DNA of 64,000 nt, taken from Lachnospiraceae bacterium. Its GTDB lineage: Bacteria; Bacillota; Clostridia; Lachnospirales; Lachnospiraceae. The stretch's first letter is position 1, and each line of letters starts with the position of its first letter. A model generated the notes under the pieces. It saw only the letters and a list, made by a program, of their open reading frames with translations, made no database searches and was not told where the DNA came from. The position numbers and the translations under genes are program-made. Of the stretch, positions 1-8,176 are shown piece after piece. Location: contig CAJTCH010000006.1 of NCBI GenBank assembly GCA_910574715.1, forward strand, positions 1 to 64,000, given 5' to 3'.

Positions 1-127
1 TGTTTTAGCGACTTTCTAAATAGAAATTTTCTTGTTATGTTTGTACTCAAAATTTCTAGTGGATAAGCCTTGGGTTTATATCAACTGTGAATAGTAACAA
101 ATTGCTATATTTTTTTCTGATTTCCTC

Positions 128-156
128 TTGACATTTTCACTTTTATGCGATATCAT
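128..156 (+). promoter_or_regulatory. Sigma-A promoter
   Basis: A -35 box TTGACA (128-133) and a -10 box TATCAT (151-156) are separated by 17 bases. An AAAGGAGG-like purine run lies at 172-180, but no start codon follows at a useful distance, so the promoter seems to drive a short untranslated or leader transcript. Confidence 0.6.
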
Positions 157-162
157 AATACT

Positions 163-304
163 AACAAAAGAAAAGGAGGACAGACCACCAAAAACTTAAA
201 TCTATAAATCAAAGAAAATATAAGAAAAGCGAGGTATCGTCCAATGGACACAGAGTTTAAGTAATCCACTGTACCGAAGAGAAGATTCGTACAGTGGATT
301 TTAC
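163..304 (+). ncRNA. Candidate small leader RNA ending in a terminator hairpin
   Basis: The stretch between the promoter at 128-156 and a strong hairpin at 263-300 (AATCCACTGTAC paired with GTACAGTGGATT, followed by a T-rich tract) would make an RNA of about 140 nt. The only reading frame is a six-codon one at 244-264 (MDTEFK) preceded by GAGGT. It could be a free small RNA, an attenuator, or the tail of a decayed gene. No known RNA family was recognised. From 305 to 450 nothing supported was seen. Confidence 0.35.
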
Positions 305-450
305 TTTGCATTTTTACATGATCTGTCAATCCAGTTTTTCTATTTTACATCTGTGTTTCTTATTTTTCCTGTCATATACAATTCTCTCCCCAAAACAAAA
401 AATTCTAAAAAATCCGCACATTTTCCCCTCATTATCCGTTATACACTATA

Positions 451-502
451 GGACGAAGCCCTCCCGCCCGCAAGGCTTGTATTGTGGGATGCCCTTGGGT
501 AT
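451..502 (+). repeat. Intergenic repeat module, copy A
   Basis: This GC-rich block directly before the sigma factor gene resembles 50929-50984 before uvrC. Shared pieces are GGACGA, a CCCGCCC tract and the core GGATGCCCTTGGG. It is also bracketed by two near-identical 15-mers of the form TATACnnTATAGGAC-like sequence at 440-454 and 500-514. Role unknown; it may be a dispersed intergenic repeat. Confidence 0.4.
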
Positions 503-520
503 ACTTTATAGGACAACAAG

Positions 521-1000
521 ATGAACCTGCCGCAAAGGAGTACGCCTGCCGTGTTTATAGACTTAGAAGAACAGTATGACAAGATCTACCGCTACTGCTA
601 TTACAAACTGCATCACCGTGAAAAGGCCGAAGATATCACCCAGGAGGCTTCCCTGCGCTTTCTCGAAAATGAACATTATCAGGATACCGGGAAAGGCCTG
701 CAATATCTGTACACGATCGCGCGCAACCTGTGTATTGACGAATTCCGCAGAAAACCCTTGGAAGAGCTGCCCCCGGATCTCCCGGAATCAACGGAAAACA
801 AATTGGAGAATCAACTGTTAGATAGCATCTGCCTGAAAAATGCTCTTACCAGGCTGCCTGAAGAAGACCAGGAGATCCTGCTTCTCAAATATGTGAACGA
901 AGTTCCCGCAGCCACGATCTGCCAGATCTATAACATCTCACGTTTCACACTTTACCGCCGGACAACGAAATCGCTGTCTCAGTTAAAAGAAGCTCTGTAG
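521..1000 (+). CDS. ECF-like sigma-70 family RNA polymerase sigma factor
   Basis: The 159-residue protein has the two-domain layout of small extracytoplasmic-function sigma factors. Region 2 lies at about residues 15-75 (a YRYCYYKLHH helix, an EDITQEASLRFLE segment and the ARNLCIDEFRR motif). Region 4 lies at about 100-157 (LPEEDQEILLLKY followed by a helix-turn-helix ending in LYRRTTKSL). It would direct RNA polymerase to its own promoters. It sits 11 bases ahead of a membrane protein gene and a broken ABC exporter operon on the same strand, so it probably controls that operon or itself. No anti-sigma factor of known type is recognised, though the next gene is a candidate. Confidence 0.8.
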   Translation: MNLPQRSTPAVFIDLEEQYDKIYRYCYYKLHHREKAEDITQEASLRFLENEHYQDTGKGLQYLYTIARNLCIDEFRRKPLEELPPDLPESTENKLENQLLDSICLKNALTRLPEEDQEILLLKYVNEVPAATICQIYNISRFTLYRRTTKSLSQLKEAL

Positions 1001-1011
1001 GAGGATAAATC

Positions 1012-1764
1012 ATGAAATCATATCACAGATACCGAACTACACATACCGCAAAGCAGAATACCATTCGGCTCTTGCAAGAAGCCTGCGAAGCTCCCCCGCC
1101 GCTTCGCAGAGACTCATTTATACAAGCTCTGCCTAATCGCAAGATCAGCACTCTTGCCTTCCTGCGATTTCAGGTCGGCTATATCCCCAAATGGATCTGG
1201 GGGATGTCTGCCGTAATATTTGTTCTGGCGCTTGCAGCCGCCTGTCTGCTAGAACAGGATATTCTGCAGATACTATCCGCAGTCATTCCTTTCGTTGCCA
1301 TAGCTTCCGGAATCGAAAGCGGCAGATCCCATATTTACGCCATGGCAGAATTGGAGATGTCGTCCCGATTCTCTCTTAAAAGCGTGATCCTCGCACGCAT
1401 GGGAATCCTTGGACTCTCTCATCTGCTCCTGCTTGCCGCCCTGATCCCGTTGGGAACTCTCCATAATACGGCAGGCTTCCTGCAGACGGGCGTATATCTC
1501 CTGACACCTTATCTCGCAGCCACGCTGACAGGACTATGGATCAGCCGGAAAATACGCGGGAAGGAAGCCGGATATGCCTATCTGGGAACGGCGGTCTTCA
1601 TCAGCGGATTCCTTATGTATATTCAGGCAGCGCTTCCGGACTGCTATCAGACGAGACATTTCCACCGATGGGGGATTCTCCTGGTCCTGCTGGCAGGAGC
1701 CGTAATATATGAATTTACCAAGATCATCCAGGAAACGGAGGAATTAGAATGGAACTTATCGTAG
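1012..1764 (+). CDS. Hypothetical membrane protein linked to sigma factor and ABC exporter
   Basis: The 250-residue protein has a basic cytoplasmic N-terminus of about 60 residues and then about six hydrophobic segments. It begins 11 bases after the sigma factor stop, behind a GGAGGATAAATC ribosome site, and its 3' end overlaps the ABC ATPase gene by 16 bases, so the genes are translationally coupled. No family was recognised. Position between sigma factor and transporter suggests either a membrane sensor or anti-sigma role, or an exporter accessory subunit; neither can be decided from sequence alone. Confidence 0.6.
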   Translation: MKSYHRYRTTHTAKQNTIRLLQEACEAPPPLRRDSFIQALPNRKISTLAFLRFQVGYIPKWIWGMSAVIFVLALAAACLLEQDILQILSAVIPFVAIASGIESGRSHIYAMAELEMSSRFSLKSVILARMGILGLSHLLLLAALIPLGTLHNTAGFLQTGVYLLTPYLAATLTGLWISRKIRGKEAGYAYLGTAVFISGFLMYIQAALPDCYQTRHFHRWGILLVLLAGAVIYEFTKIIQETEELEWNLS

Positions 1765-2437
1765 ACAGAATATCAAAGCAATACCAGAACAAGATCGCGG
1801 TCGACCGCATTTCCCTGACATTCACCAAGGGAATCTATGGACTGCTTGGAGCGAACGGTGCAGGAAAGACGACTTTCATGCGGATGATCTGCGGCGTCCT
1901 GAGATCCGACAGCGGAACTATCACAATGGATGGAATGGACGTCACTACCGAGGAATACCGCTCATGGCTTGGGTATCTCCCGCAGGATTTCGGCTATTAC
2001 CCGGAATTCACAGGTATGGACTTCCTGCTCTATATGGCGGTTTTAAAGGGAATGACAAAGCCCCAGGCCAGGAGGCGGGCCGAAGAATTATTGGAGCTTG
2101 TGGCTCTGACCGAAACTGCCCGTAAGAAGATCAAGACCTATTCCGGCGGAATGAAACAACGGCTTGGAATCGCCCAGGCGCTCCTTAACCGCCCCGGCTC
2201 CTCGTCCTGGATGAACCCACCGCGGGCCTGGATCCCAAGGAACGGGCGCGGTTCCGCAATATGATACAGGAACTTGGGAAAGAAAGCATTGTCCTGCTCT
2301 CCACCCATATTGTCTCCGATATCGAACATATTGCCGACAGGATCATCATGATGGAAGACGGCAGACTGATCTATCAGGGAACGTGGGAAGACGGCACGGA
2401 CCTGGAAGAATTCTACCTGGGGACTGTGAACAAATAG
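1749..2437 (+). pseudogene. ABC transporter ATP-binding protein, frameshifted
   Basis: The frame opened at 1749 has Walker A (GANGAGKTT), the Q-loop (LPQDFGYYP) and the signature YSGGMKQR, but then runs into an unrelated tail and stops at 2264. Moving by one base at a CCCC run (2192-2195) restores the Walker B region (LLVLDEPTAGLDP) and the switch histidine (LLSTHI), and the frame then runs to a stop at 2437. One C appears to be missing from the run. The restored protein would be about 230 residues, normal for an exporter ATPase. A homopolymer sequencing error is possible, but the neighbouring permease is also broken, which favours real decay. Confidence 0.75.
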
Positions 2438-2452
2438 ACAAGGAGGAGACAC

Positions 2453-3724
2453 ATGCACAAGATATATATTTTATATGGATTTGAACTCAAGAAAATACTC
2501 ATGCGCAAAATAGTCTGGATCACACTCGCGGTCATGATCGCACTCAATATCTGGATTCCCTTTGCCGACCTGTCCTCCATGGGCTACTGGATCAACGGAG
2601 AAGACTACACCGGATACGAATTCATGGCCATAGACAGAGACGCCGCCCGCAAATTATCCGGCTAAACTATCGACGATACGCTGCTCCGTAAGATGCAGGA
2701 ATCCTATCACAATAAAGAAGACACAGAACCTGGTACAACATACGAGGTCGATCGTTCTACAGGTTTCCAAAGCTCCGTCGTCTCCGCAGATGACACAGAA
2801 TCTGAAGAAACAGATACACCGGGAAATAAGACCGATATCAAAAACGCCCGCAAATACGCACCCTTATTTACCTATATAACAGAATTCATCAGCGACCACA
2901 ATACCGCTCTGAACGTCAATGCGGAAGAATTATATCAGGAACGGCAGCGCGAAGTCTCCCAGTGCTGGATTGATCAGCTATTAGAAGAAGACGAGATCTC
3001 CTACTGGGAGAAAAAGGAACATCGGATAGCAATACCTCTGACCTACGAATACACCAAAGGCTGGATTGATCTGTTTAAGCATATCTGCCCCTTGAATTAC
3101 ATGCTTCTTCTGCTGACCGCAATGTGTCTATCAGGTGTATTCTCCATAGAACATCTGCGAAAGACGGACCAATTGATCCTTTGCAGCCGGCATGGGAAAG
3201 GGCCTTTGTATCTGGCAAAGATTCTGGCGGGCATCACGTTTGCCGTCGTATCCGCACTCCTGCTCTTCCTGGTTTCTGCAGGCACAAGCCTTCTGATCTA
3301 CGGCGCAGACGGATTCCAAGCAGCTTTGCAGCTGGCGTTCCCCTCAAGCTCTCTGCCGATCAGCGTCGGCACGGCAGTGATGATCGTATTTGCCACGTTC
3401 CTGGTCGCTTCTGCACTCTACAGTATCGTTACTATGTTCTTATCCGGGTGGCTGAAAAATAGTGTCACAGTGATGGCAATCCTGGCCGGAAGCATGATAT
3501 TTACCATGATGATCGATATCCCCTACGGTTTCCGAACCGCTTCTCAGATCTATGATCTGCTGCCCACTACATTGCTGGTACATTGGCAGCTATGGGATGA
3601 CCGGCTTGTGTCGGTATTCGGAACCTATCTGACGAATTTCCAGACAGCATGGGGAATCTATCTGATAACCGGAACGGCGCTGATCTTAATCGGTGCAAGA
3701 ATCTATAGGAAAGCTGCACGATAA
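2453..3724 (+). pseudogene. ABC exporter permease with in-frame stop codon
   Basis: The frame opens at 2453 after GGAGGAGACAC, encodes a first membrane helix and an extracytoplasmic stretch, and is stopped by TAA at 2663-2665. The same frame continues to 3724 and encodes a large hydrophilic loop and about six further membrane segments, the usual shape of an ABC-2 permease with an external domain between helices 1 and 2. The whole would be about 423 residues. A downstream ATG at 2693 could give only a permease lacking its first helix. Together with the frameshifted ATPase upstream this marks a non-functional exporter. Confidence 0.75.
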
Positions 3725-3731
3725 TACAAAA

Positions 3732-3759
3732 CGGGAGAAGTGACCCTCTCACTCTCCCG
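3732..3759. terminator. Terminator hairpin between converging genes
   Basis: CGGGAG(A)AGTGA pairs with TCACTCTCCCG around a short CCC loop, in the gap between the permease remnant on the plus strand and the cupin gene on the minus strand. It could serve both directions. Confidence 0.55.
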
Positions 3760-3789
3760 AACAGGTTACTTTATCAGACGGCAGCCCGC

Positions 3790-4113
3790 TTAGAAAGAGA
3801 CAACAAGCTGCATCTTAAACCGCTCTTCGCCATACACGGCATGCGGCACATCCTTTGGCATCACAAGCGTCTCTCCTTCTTCCAGGAAGAATATCTCTCC
3901 TCCAACCGTGAATCTCCCTTTTCCTTCCAACACTGTAACCATGGCATCTCCGCCCGATGCATGAGTCGAGATCTCTTCGCCCTTATCAAAGGAGAAGATC
4001 GTCATGCTGACAGACGTATTCTGCACCAGAGTCTTACTGACTACCTGACCCTCCTGATAATTTACCAAATCCTTAAGTCTTAAGCTTGTCTGCTTTTCAA
4101 TATTCTTATACAT
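3790..4113 (-). CDS. Cupin-domain protein
   Basis: The 107-residue protein is a single cupin_2 barrel. The first cupin motif is seen around residues 50-70 (EISTHASGGDAMVTVLEG) and the second around 85-95 (MPKDVPHAV). The metal-ligand positions are partly kept: H51 and H91 are present and the usual second histidine is replaced by a GGDA turn, so metal binding is uncertain. The start is preceded by GGAGAATATAGG. It stands alone between a decayed exporter and a decayed AAA-ATPase gene. Small cupins of this type are often sugar or metabolite binding; no substrate can be assigned. Confidence 0.75.
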   Translation of the reverse strand: MYKNIEKQTSLRLKDLVNYQEGQVVSKTLVQNTSVSMTIFSFDKGEEISTHASGGDAMVTVLEGKGRFTVGGEIFFLEEGETLVMPKDVPHAVYGEERFKMQLVVSF

Positions 4114-4215
4114 CCTATATTCTCCTATATTCTCCTGTTATAGTATCACTTCTCACATGGCGGATCCATCAGATCCTGTCCGCATCGGCAGTGCCTTACA
4201 CTCTTTCACACTCTC

Positions 4216-5818
4216 TCATGTGTTCGTCTCACGTCTAGTGTGCAAGCTTCTCCCCATCTTTATATATTTTTCAATCACGCATTCATGAACTTTCTCTTCT
4301 TTGTCATAGTTAATCCCCACCAAAAGAATACCCCCAGTATAGCCCTCTATCCAGGAAGCATATCCCTTATCCTTAATCTGCCGGATCGCACCGCTGGCCG
4401 TCTTATCCCATTTCAACTCAACAATCAGCGCTGGACGGTTCACATCCCGCTTCGGCAAATAAACCACATCTGCGAAGCCTTTCCCCGAAGGTAATTCCAT
4501 GATTGGATTCACATAGTATGCTTTCGCACTATAATAAGCCATAAGCACCGCACTGGTAAGCGAGCTTTCATGATTATATTTCAGGACAGAAGAAGTCTCG
4601 TTGTGAATCGCAGACATTTCTTCCGCCACTGTACTTCCATCCAGAGCCCATGTACTCTCCAGAAGCTTTCTGGAACGGTCCAACGCCTGAATCACGCCAT
4701 CCCAGCCTCCGACCTTAACTGCCCGCATGAATTCCTGCTCAATCTCCCGGTTCGGAATCAATACCTCGCTCATATCCTTGCCATAGGTCAGATAACCGAG
4801 ATGGATCAGCAGCGTCAACACATCATCTTTTGTCCGAAACACTGTCATATCATTCTGGAATGTGGAAGGATCGATCACACACCGCCCATTCCCAAGCATC
4901 GTCAAGACTGCTTCCTTCAGTCCGTCAAAGTTCAGATCTATATATACCTTCAATACTTCATAAGTCTCCGTACCTGTCCAGTAACTCTGAATTTCATTCC
5001 ACGTCAGAGCATCTGCCACAGATTTAGGATTATAGATATGGAGCTTTCCCACACGGTATCCATCATACCATTTCTCCAACTCCGCATAATCCGCCCCTTT
5101 AAAAAGCCCCCGCATAAAATCCAGATACTCCTTCTGTATTTCTTTACATTTTTTCGCAATTCGAAATACACAGTCCCATTCATCTATAATAAAGACAAAT
5201 CCCTTCCCCGACTGAATAAAGATCTGGTCAAGAGCAGTTTTTAATCTGCTGTCCAGACCAAAGCCTTCATAGTCTGAAAACTCTTTCATCAATTCCGATA
5301 CTACGCTTTTCCCTATATCACTAATAAATGAATCAAGCTCTCTTTCTGATTCTATGAAGCGCTGCACATCAATTCTGATTACATAATGTTGATTCTGGTG
5401 CATCGGAAAACTCTTTTCCTTCGCAATCTTTAATCCTGCGAAAAGCTCTGCCGAATCGCAGCCGCAGCTATAATAAGCCGCCAGCATATTCGCCGCCATC
5501 GATTTGCCAAAACGGCGCGGACAGCTGACATATATGAACTTTCTCTCCGTACTGTATACTGCATTCACCTTTGAAATCAGCATACTTTTATCAATATATA
5601 TGCTGGAAAAACTAGTACATCATTGCATTAATCTTGAAGTAATAGTGCTTGATATTCGTGTCAGCTGTGCGTCTACGAACCGACGGTGTAGCGGGCTACA
5701 TCTAGGTTCGAAGGCGTGCAGATGGCAAGGATAGCAAGTGCTTATTACTCGAAAATTAATGCAATGATGTACTAGAGTCCCGAAATGGAGTATTCCCCGG
5801 ATTTACATAAATCCCCAT
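4216..5818 (-). pseudogene. AAA-ATPase-like / PD-(D/E)XK nuclease-family protein, split by a MITE
   Basis: The main part, 4216-5583, encodes 455 residues of the AAA-ATPase-like plus PDDEXK_9 family: an RRFGKS P-loop near the start, FIIDEWD as Walker B, and a C-terminal nuclease-type core (GFADVVYLP then PALIVELKW). The family N-terminus is missing from it but lies upstream at 5818-5777, starting ATG behind AAAGGAG and encoding MGIYVNPGNTPFRD. Between them lies a 164-bp MITE with CTAG at both ends (5612-5775). Deleting it with one CTAG joins the two parts in frame to give RDSSFSSIYIDKSMLI, which is the expected family sequence. In the present arrangement the MITE puts a TGA in frame, so only a truncated product could be made. 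Known members are abundant in gut anaerobes and of unclear role. Confidence 0.8.
5612..5775. mobile_element. MITE, copy 1 (CTAG-flanked palindromic element)
   Basis: A 164-bp non-coding element begins CTAGTACATCATTGC and ends with its exact complement (perfect inverted ends of 21 bp). The interior is an imperfect long palindrome centred on GTAGCGGGCTAC. It interrupts the AAA-ATPase gene; the two CTAG copies behave as a 4-bp target duplication, because removing one with the element restores the gene. Duplicated CTAG fits the YTAR target of the IS5 group, so an IS5-like transposase may have moved it in trans. Related copies lie at 13577-13741 and 46892-47057. Confidence 0.85.
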
Positions 5819-5953
5819 ACTTATTCAGCTCCTTTCAATCTTTCGCTGATTTTATTTTATCACCGGGTCTATCCTCAGGCAAGCAAATTCCCGTCTTATC
5901 CCAAAAAGCAAACAAGCAAGACTCCCACACCACCGGAAACCTTGCTGACAGTA

Positions 5954-6295
5954 TTAAATATTATATATTCCCAAAATTATACTCCCACTTTCTTCAAATA
6001 TCTTAGCTTCTTCCAACGCTCCTATCCGAATCAGCATCTTTACAGTATCTTTCACTCCTGCCATATAAGAAATATCCGCATATCTGCTCCGCGCCGTCTC
6101 CATACAGGCCACGTAATCATTCACCAACAATCTCTGGCGTCTTGTCAGATCCAATTCAATGTATCTTTGCTCCAGTTCTCTCTCGTCTTCATGGTCTCCC
6201 TGATAAATTATGTCTGACATGCAAAGTTCTTGCCGGCTCTTATCCATGAATTGTCCCATACCCATGTCCATCATTTTTTTCAAAATTCGCTCCAT
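5954..6295 (-). CDS. Hypothetical small helical protein
   Basis: The 113-residue protein is almost entirely alpha-helical by composition, with a charged middle (GDHEDERELEQRYIEL) and a C-terminal hydrophobic stretch. The start lies behind a good AAAGGAGGAAGACAC ribosome site. No domain was recognised. The gene is alone between the MITE-split AAA-ATPase gene and the beta-propeller protein, on the same strand as both. The gap 5819-5953 holds only the AAA-ATPase leader. Confidence 0.6.
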   Translation of the reverse strand: MERILKKMMDMGMGQFMDKSRQELCMSDIIYQGDHEDERELEQRYIELDLTRRQRLLVNDYVACMETARSRYADISYMAGVKDTVKMLIRIGALEEAKIFEESGSIILGIYNI

Positions 6296-6454
6296 GTGTC
6301 TTCCTCCTTTGATATTATGATGTGTAAGAAATTTAATCAGACTTTCAGAACTTCCATTTCTATATTAAAATCACGCCAAACAGCTGTCAATTAAAATTGT
6401 TCATCAAATATCGTCATCTTTCGACAAAATCAAAGCCCCCGCGGGAATATAAAA

Positions 6455-6486
6455 CCCCGGAAATATTTATAAGAAATATTCCCGGG
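6455..6486 (-). terminator. Terminator after the beta-propeller protein gene
   Basis: CCCGGAAATATTT pairs with AAATATTCCCGGG around a 5-base loop with one mismatch. Read on the minus strand it is followed by TTTTATATT, as expected for a Rho-independent terminator of the gene ending at 6511. Confidence 0.7.
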
Positions 6487-6510
6487 ATAATCCATAAGAT
6501 CCTGTCTTTA

Positions 6511-7833
6511 CTATATACTGATATTCCTGCGCTTCTTAGCACGCAGCGCCTTCCTCCTGCGTTCCGCTCTCACATGCATGTAATACAGATACATCACTAC
6601 CAGGATACCTGCCGCGCACACGGAACACACCAGCCCCGCCGTCCACTCAATGGACAGCACGCTGTTCTTCTCTATTGGAATCTCTTCGCCTTCCTGAGGC
6701 ATAGAGACCGCCTTCTCTGGTTCTTCAAAGATGACCTCAATATTCTGGTCCTCTCTGATGTTCTGAAGAAGATATCCCCCTTCAAAATCCTGTCCGCCGC
6801 CGGACTCCATCAGATCCTTCCCATTCACCGTAAGGTGGGTAAGCTCATAACCCTCCCACGGCGTACAGTCGATCTGCACATCCTCTCCTCTTGAAACTCT
6901 CTGTCTCGTCATCTTCTTATCATTATAAGTTACATTGACATACAGATTGTACGGCACCTCTATCTGATAGAACCGAATCCGCTTCACACCGTCGGCCCCC
7001 TCGACATTGACTGCCGCAAGGAACACTCCCGGTTCTGTCTCACATATGGACTCCGGCTCGTCCATCACCACATTCTCCAATCGGAAGTCAATCTTCGGAG
7101 CCGCCACAAGCGCCCTCCTGGATATAGAATACACCTGAAGATAATCTCCGATCCCAATATTCAAAGTCAGCGGAAAATTCAGGATATAATCTCCCGACAC
7201 TTCCAGATCCTGAAAATTATAACCCTTACCGGACTCCCCATACTCCCCCAGATCTTCTACAAGCCGGAAATTCTCATCCAGTATCTTGAAACTGTATCCG
7301 TCTTCCGCATTCGTCTGGATCATATACTGGTTCGTATCTTCCATATAACCGATCCCCAGAAGATTATACTCGTCACTGACCTTAATGGTTCTCTTGTAAG
7401 CCAGTGTATCCGGATCCATCACATAGACACAGCCTCTGTTCTCCGGTATGGTATTCGTATATAACGCAACATATATCTCATGAGTATTCGGATTATAGGT
7501 CATCCCGTTCCCGTGTTCCCAGCATGTATCTGCAACCCGCTTCGCAAGCGAATAACGTTCTACCGGATTCCCGTGCTCATCCACATCGTTCTTATAATAT
7601 GCGGAAACTATATCGCTGTCAGCCGGACTGTCCGATACATTATCGATCGTAATAATGTAATCCTCTGTCGCACATATGGACTGAACATCCCCCGCTGCCT
7701 GATCCTCATACTGAAGCTCCCAGTTCAGGTCATCAAACGCTCCGTCTCCTTGAATCTCTGCATGGCTCACACTCCCCGCGAGCATGAAGAGACAGAAGAC
7801 CCCTAACAATCTTGCAATTATCTTCTCCCCCAT
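6511..7833 (-). CDS. Secreted or membrane-anchored beta-propeller-like protein
   Basis: From the preferred start at 7833 the protein has about 440 residues. A signal peptide (IIARLLGVFCLFMLAG, cleavage near SHA) is followed by about 300 residues of short beta-rich repeats resembling a beta-propeller (segments such as NGMTYNPNTHEIYVAL and GIGYMEDTNQYMIQT). Then comes a roughly 70-residue beta domain like bacterial repeat domains (VNVTYNDKKM to NIEVIF), a membrane helix near the end and a very basic tail (RAERRRKALRAKKRR). It is therefore displayed outside the cell with its C-terminus inside. The longer frame to 7923 would hide the signal peptide, so the inner ATG behind GGGGGGAAG is chosen. 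Function unknown. Confidence 0.65.
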   Translation of the reverse strand: MGEKIIARLLGVFCLFMLAGSVSHAEIQGDGAFDDLNWELQYEDQAAGDVQSICATEDYIITIDNVSDSPADSDIVSAYYKNDVDEHGNPVERYSLAKRVADTCWEHGNGMTYNPNTHEIYVALYTNTIPENRGCVYVMDPDTLAYKRTIKVSDEYNLLGIGYMEDTNQYMIQTNAEDGYSFKILDENFRLVEDLGEYGESGKGYNFQDLEVSGDYILNFPLTLNIGIGDYLQVYSISRRALVAAPKIDFRLENVVMDEPESICETEPGVFLAAVNVEGADGVKRIRFYQIEVPYNLYVNVTYNDKKMTRQRVSRGEDVQIDCTPWEGYELTHLTVNGKDLMESGGGQDFEGGYLLQNIREDQNIEVIFEEPEKAVSMPQEGEEIPIEKNSVLSIEWTAGLVCSVCAAGILVVMYLYYMHVRAERRRKALRAKKRRNISI

Positions 7834-7974
7834 GATTGTTCTATCTTCCCCCCTATTATTATAATCATCTACAATTGCTCCACCTTCCTGTCTATTATAA
7901 TATAAGTTTGGGAAAATGTACACGATAATAATCAGTCAAATCCAAACTTTTCTCCTTCTTACTAAATCACCAAT

Positions 7975-8008
7975 ATTATTGTGCAAAAAAATAGCATTAT
8001 TGTACAAA
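7975..8008 (+). promoter_or_regulatory. Paired direct repeats, possible AraC-type operator
   Basis: ATTATTGTGCAAA (7975-7987) and ATTATTGTACAAA (7996-8008) are direct repeats 21 bp apart, about two helix turns, upstream of the sugar transporter promoter. A similar TRCAAA-ending pair lies ahead of the beta-xylosidase gene at 13430-13465. No regulator gene is in the window. Confidence 0.4.
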
Positions 8009-8094
8009 TCGCTAAAAACCTTGATTTTACGCGCTTTTCAAGCCGTCATTTTGTATAATTATCTTTTTTAACATTCTTTTCGATATGTTCATAT

Positions 8095-8123
8095 TGACGA
8101 AGCAAATACCACATGCTATACTT
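8095..8123 (+). promoter_or_regulatory. Promoter of the carbohydrate ABC transporter operon
   Basis: TTGACG (8095-8100) and TATACT (8118-8123) are separated by 17 bases. The transcript would start near 8130 and reach the binding-protein gene after about 50 bases. Confidence 0.65.
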
Positions 8124-8176
8124 CAACTTAACAACACTACTCTGTAAGACGGAGTTCAATAAAAGGAGGTTTTTAA

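Noticed and set aside
294-524. 76-codon open frame before the sigma factor gene
   Set aside because: No ribosome site, odd composition, and it overlaps the hairpin at 263-300 and the repeat block; not supported as a gene.
2192-2665. Programmed frameshift or stop-codon readthrough in the ABC exporter genes
   Set aside because: No slippery heptamer or downstream structure was seen, and two different lesions in adjacent genes point to decay.
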